This document shows, piece after piece, positions 43,991 through 52,015 of a stretch of DNA of 59,015 nucleotides. Position 1 is the stretch's first letter; every line of letters starts with the position of its first letter. A program made the position numbers and the translations under genes. A model generated the notes under the pieces. The model ran no database searches and was not told the DNA's origin. It saw only the letters and a program-made list of their open reading frames with translations. This DNA comes from Gemmatimonadota bacterium (GTDB lineage Bacteria; Gemmatimonadota; Gemmatimonadetes; Longimicrobiales; Gaopeijiaceae). Where the stretch lies: the NCBI GenBank assembly GCA_022560615.1, contig JADFSR010000028.1, positions 1-59,015 of the forward strand, read 5' to 3'.

Positions 43991-46270
43991 TCAAACCAAG
44001 CCCCTCAAACGGCGGAAGCCCCACTCCGCGCCCATGAGTGTGAGCATCAGGAAGAAGAGGAACGGCATGTCCCACAGGGCCATCTGTTCGACGAGGGTCA
44101 CGCCCGCACCGGTGATGGTGATGTCGTCCGGAAGCGTCCCGACGTCCTCTGGAGTGTAGAACCGACCACCCGTCTCATCGGCGATACGCCGCAGCGTCTG
44201 TGTGTGGCGGTTCGCGCCGAAGTATTCCTCGTCGCTGGGGGCCGTGTACAGGTAGGTCCGGTCGGAGCCGAGCGTCCTGCCGTCTCGCTCGGCGGTGATT
44301 TCGACCTCGTACTCACCGAGCTCGCTCGGGCGAAACTCGAGCACGTATTCGCCGTCGCGTTCGACGGTCCACTCTACCGGAACCTCCTCGACGAGCCCAC
44401 TCGGACTCGTGATGCGCGCGGTCACAGACGCGTCGTTCACCTCGATGTAGGTGGAGTCGCCGACCGTCGCGATGAGCCGCACGCTCTCCCCAGGCTCCAC
44501 CTGATCTTGGTCCATGACCACCTCGACGGCCTCTGGCACACCGTCGATGAGCCACCGCAGTAGCTGCTTCCAGAAGATCTCGTGGCTCTGATCTTCGAGC
44601 GCCGGAATCATCTGCCACAGCCACGAGTCCTGGACAGTCATCGCTATGGACTTGCCCCGCCCGTATCGCTGGAAGGCCAGTACCACCTGGTCGTCAGGCA
44701 GGTCCGGGCTCGTTCCGGTCAGCAACTCGGTCGCGCCGGGCCTGACTTCCGAGATCGGGTTGACGATCGTGACCGGAGGGAGCGAGTCCCAGCGCGCGCT
44801 CACGGCTTCGCCTTCCAGGCCGAGCTGAACCGCGGCGTGTGCCAACCCCGCTAGCGTAGGCCTTACGGCGATCTCCGCGAAAAAACCGTCTTCGCCGCCA
44901 GCGGGCTCGCCCAGCACCACGGGCATTACCTCCTCGACCACCGTACCCGCCCAGCCGCCTTCAGCGAAGGCGCTGCGGCCACCGAGCATGAGCAGGCCGC
45001 CCCCGCGCTCGGAGACGAAGTCCGCGATCATCTGAAGCTGATCGTGCGCGAAGAACGATGCCTCGACGCTTCCGATGATCAGGGAGCGATAGTGGTATAA
45101 CTCCTCGCGGCTGGCGGGAAAGCCGAACTGAAGCTCGGTGCTGTCGCTGATCTCGAGGCGCAGGAACTTGCCTTCAGCGGTGCGCTGCAAGATCACGAGC
45201 TGGATATTCTCGTCGTCCGTTACGGCTCGGCGCATGAACTTCAGCTCGAAGCGGGGCTCGCCCTCCAGATAGAGGATCTTCTCCCGTTCCCCGCGAACTT
45301 CGATCTGCACCGTGCGGGTGTTGTTTCGCTCGACGCGTTCCCCGGGTTGCGGCGGGATGCGGAAGTGAATGCGCCGCGGGCCTTCGCCTTCCAGCTTTAG
45401 GCTGATGCGTGCGACGACCGGCTCTCCGTCCGGACCGAGCTCGACGGTTTCCTCAGCCAGGATCTTCAGGTCGTCTTCAACGATGATCGGCACGGTCCTC
45501 CGTCCGAACCCGGTCTGCGTCACCACTACGTCCACGACGAGGGCAGAGCCCTCGAGCACGGCTCGCGGCATCTCCACCCGTCCGATCTCGATGTCGGGGC
45601 GGATCACTTCTTCGCCGAGTCCCACTGTGAAGACCGGAATGCCCGCGGCTTGGAGCGGGACCAAGGCCTCGGTCAGGGGCCGGTCGGCGTTGTGCGCGCC
45701 GTCGGTGATCAGGATGAGGCCCGACAGCGGTACACCCGACAGCTCCTCACGCGCGGCGTCGAGGGCGGCTGCGAGGTTCGTGTGTGTGCCCTCGAAGGTC
45801 AGGTCGCTCGGCCCGTCGATGCGACTGGCGACGTCGGAGAAGCGGAAGAAGCGGAGCACGAAGCGATCGGACAAGGCGGCGAGCAACTCGCTCTCGTCCG
45901 GCGTGAACGCCTCCTGCAGAAAAGACGTGCGGGGGGTGCCGTCCTCGTCTGGCAGCAGCATGCTCTGGGAGTCGTCGATGAGCACGCCGACGAAGTTCTG
46001 CTGCGGGACCACAGTCGAGAGAATGAGCGCCGGCTGCAAGAGACAGAAGACGAGCAGCGCGAGCAGAGCGACGCGCAACCCGGCCATGATCCCGCGATCG
46101 ACCACCGTGCTCTTGCCTCGGGCGATCGTGTAGCTCGCGACGGCGGCGGCTCCGACCACTCCGGCGGCGACCAGCCACAGCCGCACCGTGCCGGGGGCCG
46201 CGAACGTGAAGTCGCCCTGCTCGAAGACGAGCGGTCGGTACTTGAACAGAAGCTCGAAGATGCGTTCCAT
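43991..46270 (-). CDS. VWA/GATase-like membrane protein (759 aa)
   Basis: The N-terminus has two helices (WLVAAGVVGAAAVASYTIAR; MAGLRVALLALLVFCLLQPA), then a VWA-like core with FVGVLIDDSQSMLLPDEDG and GLILITDGAHNADRPLTEAL. Ig-like strands follow, and then a GATase1-like region with YRSLIIGSVEASFFAHDQLQ, GGGLLMLGGRSAFAEGGWAG and a C-terminal helix pair (MPFLFFLMLTLMGAEWGFRR). The VWA site motif is D-x-S-x-S. This organisation is known in MoxR-linked operons. It follows the first DUF4159 gene by 15 bp. Confidence 0.85.
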   Translation of the reverse strand: MERIFELLFKYRPLVFEQGDFTFAAPGTVRLWLVAAGVVGAAAVASYTIARGKSTVVDRGIMAGLRVALLALLVFCLLQPALILSTVVPQQNFVGVLIDDSQSMLLPDEDGTPRTSFLQEAFTPDESELLAALSDRFVLRFFRFSDVASRIDGPSDLTFEGTHTNLAAALDAAREELSGVPLSGLILITDGAHNADRPLTEALVPLQAAGIPVFTVGLGEEVIRPDIEIGRVEMPRAVLEGSALVVDVVVTQTGFGRRTVPIIVEDDLKILAEETVELGPDGEPVVARISLKLEGEGPRRIHFRIPPQPGERVERNNTRTVQIEVRGEREKILYLEGEPRFELKFMRRAVTDDENIQLVILQRTAEGKFLRLEISDSTELQFGFPASREELYHYRSLIIGSVEASFFAHDQLQMIADFVSERGGGLLMLGGRSAFAEGGWAGTVVEEVMPVVLGEPAGGEDGFFAEIAVRPTLAGLAHAAVQLGLEGEAVSARWDSLPPVTIVNPISEVRPGATELLTGTSPDLPDDQVVLAFQRYGRGKSIAMTVQDSWLWQMIPALEDQSHEIFWKQLLRWLIDGVPEAVEVVMDQDQVEPGESVRLIATVGDSTYIEVNDASVTARITSPSGLVEEVPVEWTVERDGEYVLEFRPSELGEYEVEITAERDGRTLGSDRTYLYTAPSDEEYFGANRHTQTLRRIADETGGRFYTPEDVGTLPDDITITGAGVTLVEQMALWDMPFLFFLMLTLMGAEWGFRRLRGLV

Positions 46271-46285
46271 GGTCGCCCGGAGTTC

Positions 46286-47164
46286 CTAGTGGCTCATCGC
46301 GTAGACGATCATGTTCGCACCCATTTCGTAGGCGTACGTCGAATACTTGAGGGGGTATCGGGGATCCTCGGCCCATTCCCAGGCGTCGCCCAGATCGGTG
46401 TTGAAGTTGATGATGACCATGAGCCGGCCTTCATCGTCGTACATGCCTTTGACCTGGGGGTCGCAGGGCCAATATCGGCACTCGGCGGTGTAGCCGTAGA
46501 TCGCGTTGTTGAGGGCGGGCACCTGCATGACTTGCTCGATGTCGTAGTACGCGGAGTAGATGTTGTGGTCGAGCGTGATATCGACGATCGCCTTGTCCGG
46601 GTACACGCGCCGGATGTTGTACTCGAACTGGTCCCATTCACGCGTGCCCCAGAAGTCGTCCACGATCAGGAAGCCGCCCGCGTCGAGATAGCCCCGCAGC
46701 CCATCCACCTCAGCCTCGGTCATGTCCATGTAGCCGGGCTCGACCATATAGATGACCGGGAACCGCCGGAGCTTTGGGTCGGCGAGGCTGATCGCGTTCT
46801 CCCAGTCGTACGCGTCGAGGCGCACGAGGCGCTTGAGCACAAAGAGGAACTGTCGGTCACCCTTCGGAAAGTCGATCGCCCAACTGCCGTAGCCACCCCA
46901 GCCGCGGCGGTAACCCGAGTAGATGGCCCGCGTCCAGTAGAACGGCCAGCGACCGGAGACCTCCGAAGGGTCCATACGGGGCCCGCGCGCACCCGTGAAC
47001 GTCGGGCGCTGGACCTGCGGCGCCTGCTGGGCCATGAGCTCCGAACCCGGTGAGACGACCTGCGCAGGCTCCTCTACTGCTTCAGCGCGCGGCTCGCATG
47101 CCCCGAAGAACGCGGAGACGGCGACAACGGCCAGGACTGAGCTGGCTTGGGAGGAGAACCTCAT
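46286..47164 (-). CDS. DUF4159 lipoprotein (292 aa), first gene of the MoxR operon
   Basis: ATG 47164 gives MRFSSQASSVLAVVAVSAFF ending in lipobox GAC (lipidated Cys near residue 23). The DUF4159 fold contains GRWPFYWTRAIYSGYRRGWG, SWAIDFPKGDRQFLFVLKRL, EPGYMDMTEAEVDGLRGYLD, GGFLIVDDFWGTREWDQFEY and a final YEMGANMIVYAMSH. It is the paralogue of the 39542 gene. As the promoter-proximal gene of a 15-kb minus-strand run it probably begins the transcript; 180 bp of non-coding DNA lie upstream. Confidence 0.85.
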   Translation of the reverse strand: MRFSSQASSVLAVVAVSAFFGACEPRAEAVEEPAQVVSPGSELMAQQAPQVQRPTFTGARGPRMDPSEVSGRWPFYWTRAIYSGYRRGWGGYGSWAIDFPKGDRQFLFVLKRLVRLDAYDWENAISLADPKLRRFPVIYMVEPGYMDMTEAEVDGLRGYLDAGGFLIVDDFWGTREWDQFEYNIRRVYPDKAIVDITLDHNIYSAYYDIEQVMQVPALNNAIYGYTAECRYWPCDPQVKGMYDDEGRLMVIINFNTDLGDAWEWAEDPRYPLKYSTYAYEMGANMIVYAMSH

Positions 47165-47351
47165 CGGCAAATTGTTCCGGATTGTCAGGCGCGGCGGGTT
47201 TCTTTCCTACGACCCCCTCAGGGGAAGGTTCCTGACCGCTCCTAGTCGACACCTGCCGCAACGGTGCCGCTGAACTCTTGGGTCTGAACCTCCTTCCCCA
47301 CCGTGACGTAAGGGCCTGTCACAACACACGCAAACATGATCCCTTGTAAAC
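47165..47351. other. divergent intergenic region
   Basis: No gene is seen. It must hold promoters for the minus-strand operon and for the plus-strand gene at 47352. I could not pick out convincing -10 or -35 boxes. Confidence 0.35.
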
Positions 47352-47738
47352 ATGTCTCGAAAAAAGCCTTTGACCGTCGCCACGCGCGGTGTGACACTCC
47401 GCGACTTCGCGATCTTCCAGCTCAAGCTGGTGCTTGACGGCGGCATCGACTTCGTAGCGCTCTGGCTGTCCATTCCGGCGATCATCCTCGACGTATTCGC
47501 CGGGCGAGGTAAGCGTCCCCGGCTGTTCTACTCGGTAGTGCGCATGAGCGAGCGAGCCGACAAGTGGCTCAATCTGCACGGTGTCGTCCAGCGGATGGAC
47601 GAAATGGAGACCGAGGACGGCCTGTTCGGTGGCACGGGCGATGCGGATGACGACAACCTGGTCAGCGAGATCGAGCGATTGGTGCGGCGTGGAGGCAGCG
47701 CGCGCGCTCAGGTGAAGCCTCCGCGCCAGCCGCTCTAG
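47352..47738 (+). CDS. conserved hypothetical protein with one hydrophobic region (128 aa)
   Basis: ATG 47352 opens MSRKKPLTVATRGVTLRDFA, then IFQLKLVLDGGIDFVALWLS and IPAIILDVFAGRGKRPRLFY with an amphipathic or membrane-associated stretch, then VVRMSERADKWLNLHGVV and an acidic tail. There is no known motif. It is divergently placed from the MoxR operon and may be regulated with it. It lacks a cleavable signal peptide. Confidence 0.55.
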   Translation: MSRKKPLTVATRGVTLRDFAIFQLKLVLDGGIDFVALWLSIPAIILDVFAGRGKRPRLFYSVVRMSERADKWLNLHGVVQRMDEMETEDGLFGGTGDADDDNLVSEIERLVRRGGSARAQVKPPRQPL

Positions 47739-47789
47739 CACGATTCGGAGGCGAGGCTGCTCGCTCACGCCGCGGTAGCCTGCTCTCTC

Positions 47790-47981
47790 ATGCTGATCAA
47801 GATCTGTTGCGTCCAGAGCGAGGCCGAAGTCGAGATGGCTGCGGCGGCCGTCGATCTGTGCCCAGGGTTACGGGACCCGCGAGGAGCTTCCCTTGCGCAG
47901 ACGCTCCCTAACAAACAATCCCTTTCTCGTGTCTTTCCTACAGGAAGGCAGCTCTTCGCACAGGACAGGAGTCCTCCATGA
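47790..47981 (+). pseudogene. N-terminal stub of a TrpF-like phosphoribosylanthranilate isomerase
   Basis: The frame opens MLIKICCVQSEAEVEMAAAA followed by VDL, like the first beta strand and helix of TrpF barrels (VKIC.I.S..EA..A). After about 24 residues the similarity ends; the frame then runs 40 more codons without family features to 47981. No downstream part of the barrel is present. It resembles the stubs at 5549 and 50873 in keeping only the first 20-35 codons. Confidence 0.45.
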
Positions 47982-48406
47982 ATTATCGTACAGTCGGGGC
48001 CGCGCTCGTCGCGGTAGCGGCCCTCTCCGCGGCACCGGTTGCAGCCCAGAACCTTACGGGAACGTGGGAGCTCTCGCAGGAGACACAGCGTGGGCCTCGG
48101 ACCTCGACGCTCGCGCTCGTGCAGGACGGCACCACGCTCACGGGTACCCTCACCCTCACCCTCGGTGGTCGACGCGGCGGCGGTGGCGGCGGCGGTGGTG
48201 GTCCCAGGGAGTTCGAGATCGAGGACGGGACGGTCGAGGGGAACAGCTTCAGTTTCACGATGACGCTGAGCTTCGGAGACAACTCCTTCACGCAGGAGTA
48301 CTCGGGTACCTTCGACGGTGACTCTATGGAGGGTGAGATCGCCGGCGGCGGTCGCCGCGGCGGCGGCGGCGGCCCTCGGCCGTTCACCGGCAAGCGGGGC
48401 AGCTGA
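47978..48406 (+). CDS. secreted glycine-rich beta-sheet protein (142 aa)
   Basis: ATG 47978 with GGAG upstream gives a signal peptide (MNYRTVGAALVAVAALSAAP..AQN). The mature sequence alternates strands: LTGTWELSQETQRGPRTSTL, then LVQDGTTLTGTLTLTLGG, a run of nine Gly, and FEIEDGTVEGNSFSFTMTLS, SGTFDGDSMEGEIAGGG. This strand/turn pattern (repeated TGTW, GT..GN, GTF.G) resembles small lipocalin- or DUF-like periplasmic proteins common in these phyla. Function unknown. A GC-rich hairpin follows. Confidence 0.65.
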   Translation: MNYRTVGAALVAVAALSAAPVAAQNLTGTWELSQETQRGPRTSTLALVQDGTTLTGTLTLTLGGRRGGGGGGGGGPREFEIEDGTVEGNSFSFTMTLSFGDNSFTQEYSGTFDGDSMEGEIAGGGRRGGGGGPRPFTGKRGS

Positions 48407-48419
48407 CGTCCTGACGCCA

Positions 48420-48447
48420 GGGTGACGCGGCTTCGGCCGCGTCACCC
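48420..48447 (+). terminator. strong hairpin after the glycine-rich gene (UUCG loop)
   Basis: GGGTGACGCGGC (48420-48431), tetraloop TTCG, and GCCGCGTCACCC (48436-48447) form a perfect 12-bp stem. No T-run follows, so it may act with Rho or stabilise the mRNA rather than terminate by itself. Confidence 0.55.
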
Positions 48448-48551
48448 CTGCCGGCCTCGATTTGCCCGTCGGCAGGTCCCCTTCCGATCTTGTACGATCT
48501 TGATGCGCGCCACTCCCGTCTGATCGCTGTCTCGTATCGTGGAGGAAGACC

Positions 48552-50861
48552 ATGCGGCTTCCCGCCGCCCTTTTCGCTCTTGTCGCATTCGCTGCTCCGG
48601 GTGCGGCTCAAGACACGATCCGCCAGCTCACCGCGGATGACTATGCTCGCTCCGAACGACTTCTGAGCGAGCACACCGAAGCGCTCGTTTACGGTGCTTC
48701 GGTGACGCCGCACTGGCTCGTGGACGGCCGCTTCTGGTACGAGAACCGCATTCGCGAAGGCATCGAATTCATACTCGTCGACCCCCGCGCTCGAACGCGC
48801 GAGCAGGCGTTCGATCACGGACGATTGGCCGCCGCGTTGGCGGCGGCCGGCGGCGGCACTTTCACCGCGCAGGCACTCCCCATCCAGAGCATGACGTTCG
48901 AGGGAGAGACGTTGATCGTGGAGTTGGCGGAGCTCGGCCGCTACGCCTGCGCCATGTCGTCTTACCGGTGTGAGCAGGCTGAGTCGTTTGAGGAGCCGAG
49001 CGCCTCGCGCCTCCTGGTCGTTTCGCCCGACGGCAGCCTCGTAGTGTTCATTCGCGACTACGACCTGTGGGTGCGCAACGTCGAGACGGACGAGGAGACG
49101 CGCCTCACCACGGATGGCCGGGAAGACTTCGGCTATGCGACCGATAACGCGGGATGGACCAAGAGCGACGAGGCGGTCGTGAAGTGGTCCCCCGACTCGC
49201 GGAAGATCGCAACGTTCCAGCACGACGCGCGTGGCGTCGGAATGATGTACTTGGTGAACACCCAGGTCGGTCACCCCGAACTCCAGGCGTGGAAATATCC
49301 GTTGCCGGAGGACTCGGTGATCTTTCGCATCTCGAGGATCGTGATCGACCTGGACCGCCCGACGGGCGACCGTGTCGTTCGCTTCGACATGCCTCCGGAT
49401 CAACACCGTTCGACGTGCAGCGATCACATCAGGTGTGGTCGGAGCTTCGGCGACGTCGAGTGGGCTGCCAACAGCGAGACGCTCGCCTTCGTATCGACCT
49501 CGCGGGATCACAAGAGCGCCAAGGTACGCCTCGCCGACGTCTCCACCGGTCAAGTGACGGACCTCTTCGAGGAGGTCGAGCAGACCTTCTTCGAGTCGAA
49601 CGGCTGGCGGTATCTCTCGGAGTCGAACGAGATCCTCTGGTTCAGCCAGCGCGAGGACTGGGGGCACCTGTACCTCTACGACTCGCGGACCGGTGTCCTC
49701 GAGAGCCAAGTCACCACGGGTGACTGGAATGTTCTTGACATCATCGAGGTCGACGAGTCGTCGCGCACGGTCACGGTCCTAGGCAACGAGCGCGAAGCGG
49801 GCGATCCCTACTTCCAATACTTCTACGAGATCGACCTAGACGATGGGGACGTCACGCTGTTGACTCCCGACAGCGCGAATCACACCGCCTCCTTCTCACC
49901 GGACGGCGAGTACCTCGTCGATACCTATTCGACGCCCGTGGTGCCGTCTGTGACGGTGCTGCGCGACCGCCGTGGCCGCCCACTCATGACGCTCGAGGAG
50001 GCGGATATTTCTGACTTGGTCGACTCCGGTTGGCAACCACCCATGCCGTTCAGCGTGAAGGCCAGAGACGGCGCGACCGACCTGTACGGCCTTCTCTTCC
50101 GTCCGATGGACTTCGACGAGAATGCCAAGTACCCGGTGGTGAACTACCTGTACCCGGGGCCACAGAGCGGGAGCGTGGGAAGCCGCAGCTTTCGGGCGTC
50201 GCACCGAGACCTCCAGTCGATCGCCGAGCTTGGCTTCGTAGTCATCGAGCTCGACGCGATGGGGACGCCGGGGCGCTCGAAAGAGTTCCACGAGGCGTAC
50301 TACGGCAACATGGGCGACAACGGACTGCCCGATCAGATCGCCGGCATTCGGCAGCTGGCCGAGCGTTATTCGTGGATCGATGTCGACAACGTCGGGATTT
50401 TCGGACACTCGGGCGGCGGGTTTGCCGCGGCGGGCGCTATCATGCGCTACCCGGACTTCTACCGCGTGGCGGTATCGCAGGCGGGCAACCACGACAACCG
50501 TAACTACGAGGACGACTGGGGCGAGAAGTGGCAGGGGTTGCTGGAGGTCAACCCGGACGGAACGACCACCTACGACAATCAGGCCAACCAGCTGCTCGCG
50601 GAAAACCTCGAAGGCAAGCTGCTCATCGCCCACGGCACGATGGACTCGAACGTGCCACCCTCGAACACCATGCTCGTCGTGAACGCGCTCATCGACGCGA
50701 ACAAGGACTTTGATCTGATCCTGATGCCAAACCGCGGCCACGGCTTCGGAAACGAGCCGTACATGATGCGACGCCGCTGGGACTATTTCGTGAGACATCT
50801 GCTCGGCGCCGAACCCCCCAAGGGGTACGAGATCGGCCAGCTTCAACCCCCGATCGGCTGA
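48552..50861 (+). CDS. S9 family (DPP-IV-like) prolyl oligopeptidase, secreted (769 aa)
   Basis: The start has GGAGGAAGACC before the ATG and a signal peptide ending APGAAQD. The N-terminal beta propeller shows SPDGSLVVFIRDYDLWVRNV, TDDGREDFGYATDNAGW-type blades and WSPDSRKIATFQHDARGV. The catalytic domain has YVPGPQ-like YLYPGPQSGSVGSR, the nucleophile in VGIFGHSGGGFAAAGAIMRY, acid in LIAHGTMDSNVPPSNTM and His in PNRGHGFG. The triad is complete. It removes dipeptides from peptides in the periplasm; physiological substrate unknown. Confidence 0.9.
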   Translation: MRLPAALFALVAFAAPGAAQDTIRQLTADDYARSERLLSEHTEALVYGASVTPHWLVDGRFWYENRIREGIEFILVDPRARTREQAFDHGRLAAALAAAGGGTFTAQALPIQSMTFEGETLIVELAELGRYACAMSSYRCEQAESFEEPSASRLLVVSPDGSLVVFIRDYDLWVRNVETDEETRLTTDGREDFGYATDNAGWTKSDEAVVKWSPDSRKIATFQHDARGVGMMYLVNTQVGHPELQAWKYPLPEDSVIFRISRIVIDLDRPTGDRVVRFDMPPDQHRSTCSDHIRCGRSFGDVEWAANSETLAFVSTSRDHKSAKVRLADVSTGQVTDLFEEVEQTFFESNGWRYLSESNEILWFSQREDWGHLYLYDSRTGVLESQVTTGDWNVLDIIEVDESSRTVTVLGNEREAGDPYFQYFYEIDLDDGDVTLLTPDSANHTASFSPDGEYLVDTYSTPVVPSVTVLRDRRGRPLMTLEEADISDLVDSGWQPPMPFSVKARDGATDLYGLLFRPMDFDENAKYPVVNYLYPGPQSGSVGSRSFRASHRDLQSIAELGFVVIELDAMGTPGRSKEFHEAYYGNMGDNGLPDQIAGIRQLAERYSWIDVDNVGIFGHSGGGFAAAGAIMRYPDFYRVAVSQAGNHDNRNYEDDWGEKWQGLLEVNPDGTTTYDNQANQLLAENLEGKLLIAHGTMDSNVPPSNTMLVVNALIDANKDFDLILMPNRGHGFGNEPYMMRRRWDYFVRHLLGAEPPKGYEIGQLQPPIG

Positions 50862-50872
50862 GGGTCCCGAGC

Positions 50873-51064
50873 GTGCATATCACCACTGGCCCGGCGAGTC
50901 TCAGAGCCAAGCCGACCGACGACCAGATCGACATCTACGCGCTGACGCATCAAGGCAAGTTGCGCACGCAGAACCTCGTCGTCCTTCCTACTCTTGAACT
51001 CGCGAGACCCCCGGGTACCCGCTTGCGGGTGGCGGCCCACTGTACTTCTGCCACGGGCTGCTAG
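50873..51064 (+). pseudogene. N-terminal stub of a PP2C-type phosphatase
   Basis: From GTG 50873 the frame reads HITTGPASLRAKPTDDQIDI then YALTHQGKLRTQN, the usual opening of bacterial PP2C phosphatases (short linker, then D-x-(Y/F)-GLTH.G..R..NED). The first metal-binding Asp of NED is not reached; from there it runs into foreign sequence and stops at a TAG formed by the repeat element at 51061. Probably truncated by that insertion plus loss of the rest. Confidence 0.5.
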
Positions 51065-51427
51065 AAGGGTGATCGGAAAGGGGGGTGGGCCGCGCACATG
51101 GTGCTTGCGCGCGTTCAGGCAAGGAACGACGAGGAGTCGTAGCCGAGCGGGCACCGCCGCCGAAGGCGGTGGTCCGACGAGGAGAGACGCAGGATCAACC
51201 GCGCAACCGCCATGTGCCCAACATCATGGTTGATATGATCTTACGCCTCTGTGGGTTGGGGTGCACGGCCCCATCTCCGTCGTTGGAGCGTCTCGGAGGA
51301 GCTACGGCTACGCCTTCGCCCCTCCGCGACCCGCGCAATGCGCGGGTGCCCTCTGGGGCCGTGGCACCCGGGGACCCGTGCGACAGCACGGGTGGCGGCC
51401 CGCCCCCCTTTCCGATCACCCTTCTAG
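51061..51427. mobile_element. 367-bp MITE-like element with 31-bp inverted ends
   Basis: Left end CTAGAAGGGTGATCGGAAAG (51061-51091) and right end, its inverse (51397-51427), differ in one base of 31. The interior includes GGCACCGCC-gccgaa-GGCGGTG and CCCGTGC-gaca-GCACGGG hairpins. It has no transposase gene. A second, inverted copy is at 58683 to the window end. Both ends begin CTAG, which provides TAG stops to the flanking frames (51062-51064 plus strand; 51424-51426 minus strand). Confidence 0.75.
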
Positions 51428-51915
51428 GCTTCCTCGGCAGGCGCACCATTGTTGACCGTCACCTTCTCCATCACGACGTCTTCGCGCGGCCGATCACCGG
51501 GGTTCGTGTCAACGACGCCGATCGCTTCCACGATGTCGAGTCCGGTCGTCACTTTTCCGAAGATCGCGTGCTTGCCGTCTAGCCACGGGGTCGCGGCCAG
51601 AGTGATGAAGAACTGGGAGCCGCCGGTGTCGGCGCCAGAGTTCGCCATCGAGAGGATTCCCGTGTGGGTGTGGGCGAGCCCTGGAGCGAACTCATCGGGA
51701 ATATTGTAGCCCGGACCACCGGTGCCGGTCCCCGTCGGGTCGCCGCCCTGGATCATGAATCCGCTGATCACGCGGTGGAAGATGATGCCGTCGTAGTAGC
51801 CTTTTCGCGCGAGCTTGAGGAAGTTGCCGGCCGTCTTGGGCGCGACATCCTCGAACATCTCCGCTGTGAACGTTCCGTGGTTCGTCTCAAACGTGACCAT
51901 GGGGTTGGCCATCAT
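51424..51915 (-). CDS. cyclophilin-type peptidyl-prolyl cis-trans isomerase (163 aa)
   Basis: The cyclophilin core is complete: VTFETNHGTFTAEMFEDVAP, YDGIIFHRVISGFMIQGGDP, GYNIPDEFAPGLAHTHTGIL, SMANSGADTGGSQFFITLA and WLDGKHAIFGKVTTG. The active-site residues (R in FHRV, F and Q in GFMIQGG, F/ITL) are present. No signal peptide, so cytosolic. The end PAEEA is followed by TAG that comes from the inserted repeat element, so the natural C-terminus may have been slightly different. Confidence 0.93.
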   Translation of the reverse strand: MMANPMVTFETNHGTFTAEMFEDVAPKTAGNFLKLARKGYYDGIIFHRVISGFMIQGGDPTGTGTGGPGYNIPDEFAPGLAHTHTGILSMANSGADTGGSQFFITLAATPWLDGKHAIFGKVTTGLDIVEAIGVVDTNPGDRPREDVVMEKVTVNNGAPAEEA

Positions 51916-52015
51916 GTCTCCGGAGCGGGGCTTGGAGCGCTACGCTAGCCGTGGCGCCGTCGAGCGGGAAGTCCCAGGTTCTTGCTTCCACGCTTACTCC
52001 CGGTAGCGACCCGCA

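Noticed and set aside
45650-47053. A 467-codon plus-strand frame opposite the VWA/GATase-like and DUF4159 genes
   Set aside because: Runs across two real genes and their gap, with a skewed Glu/Arg/Val composition and no domain.
51085-51582. A 165-codon plus-strand gene across the 51061 element and the cyclophilin end
   Set aside because: Most of it is the repeat element and the rest is antisense to the cyclophilin gene; no start signal or fold.
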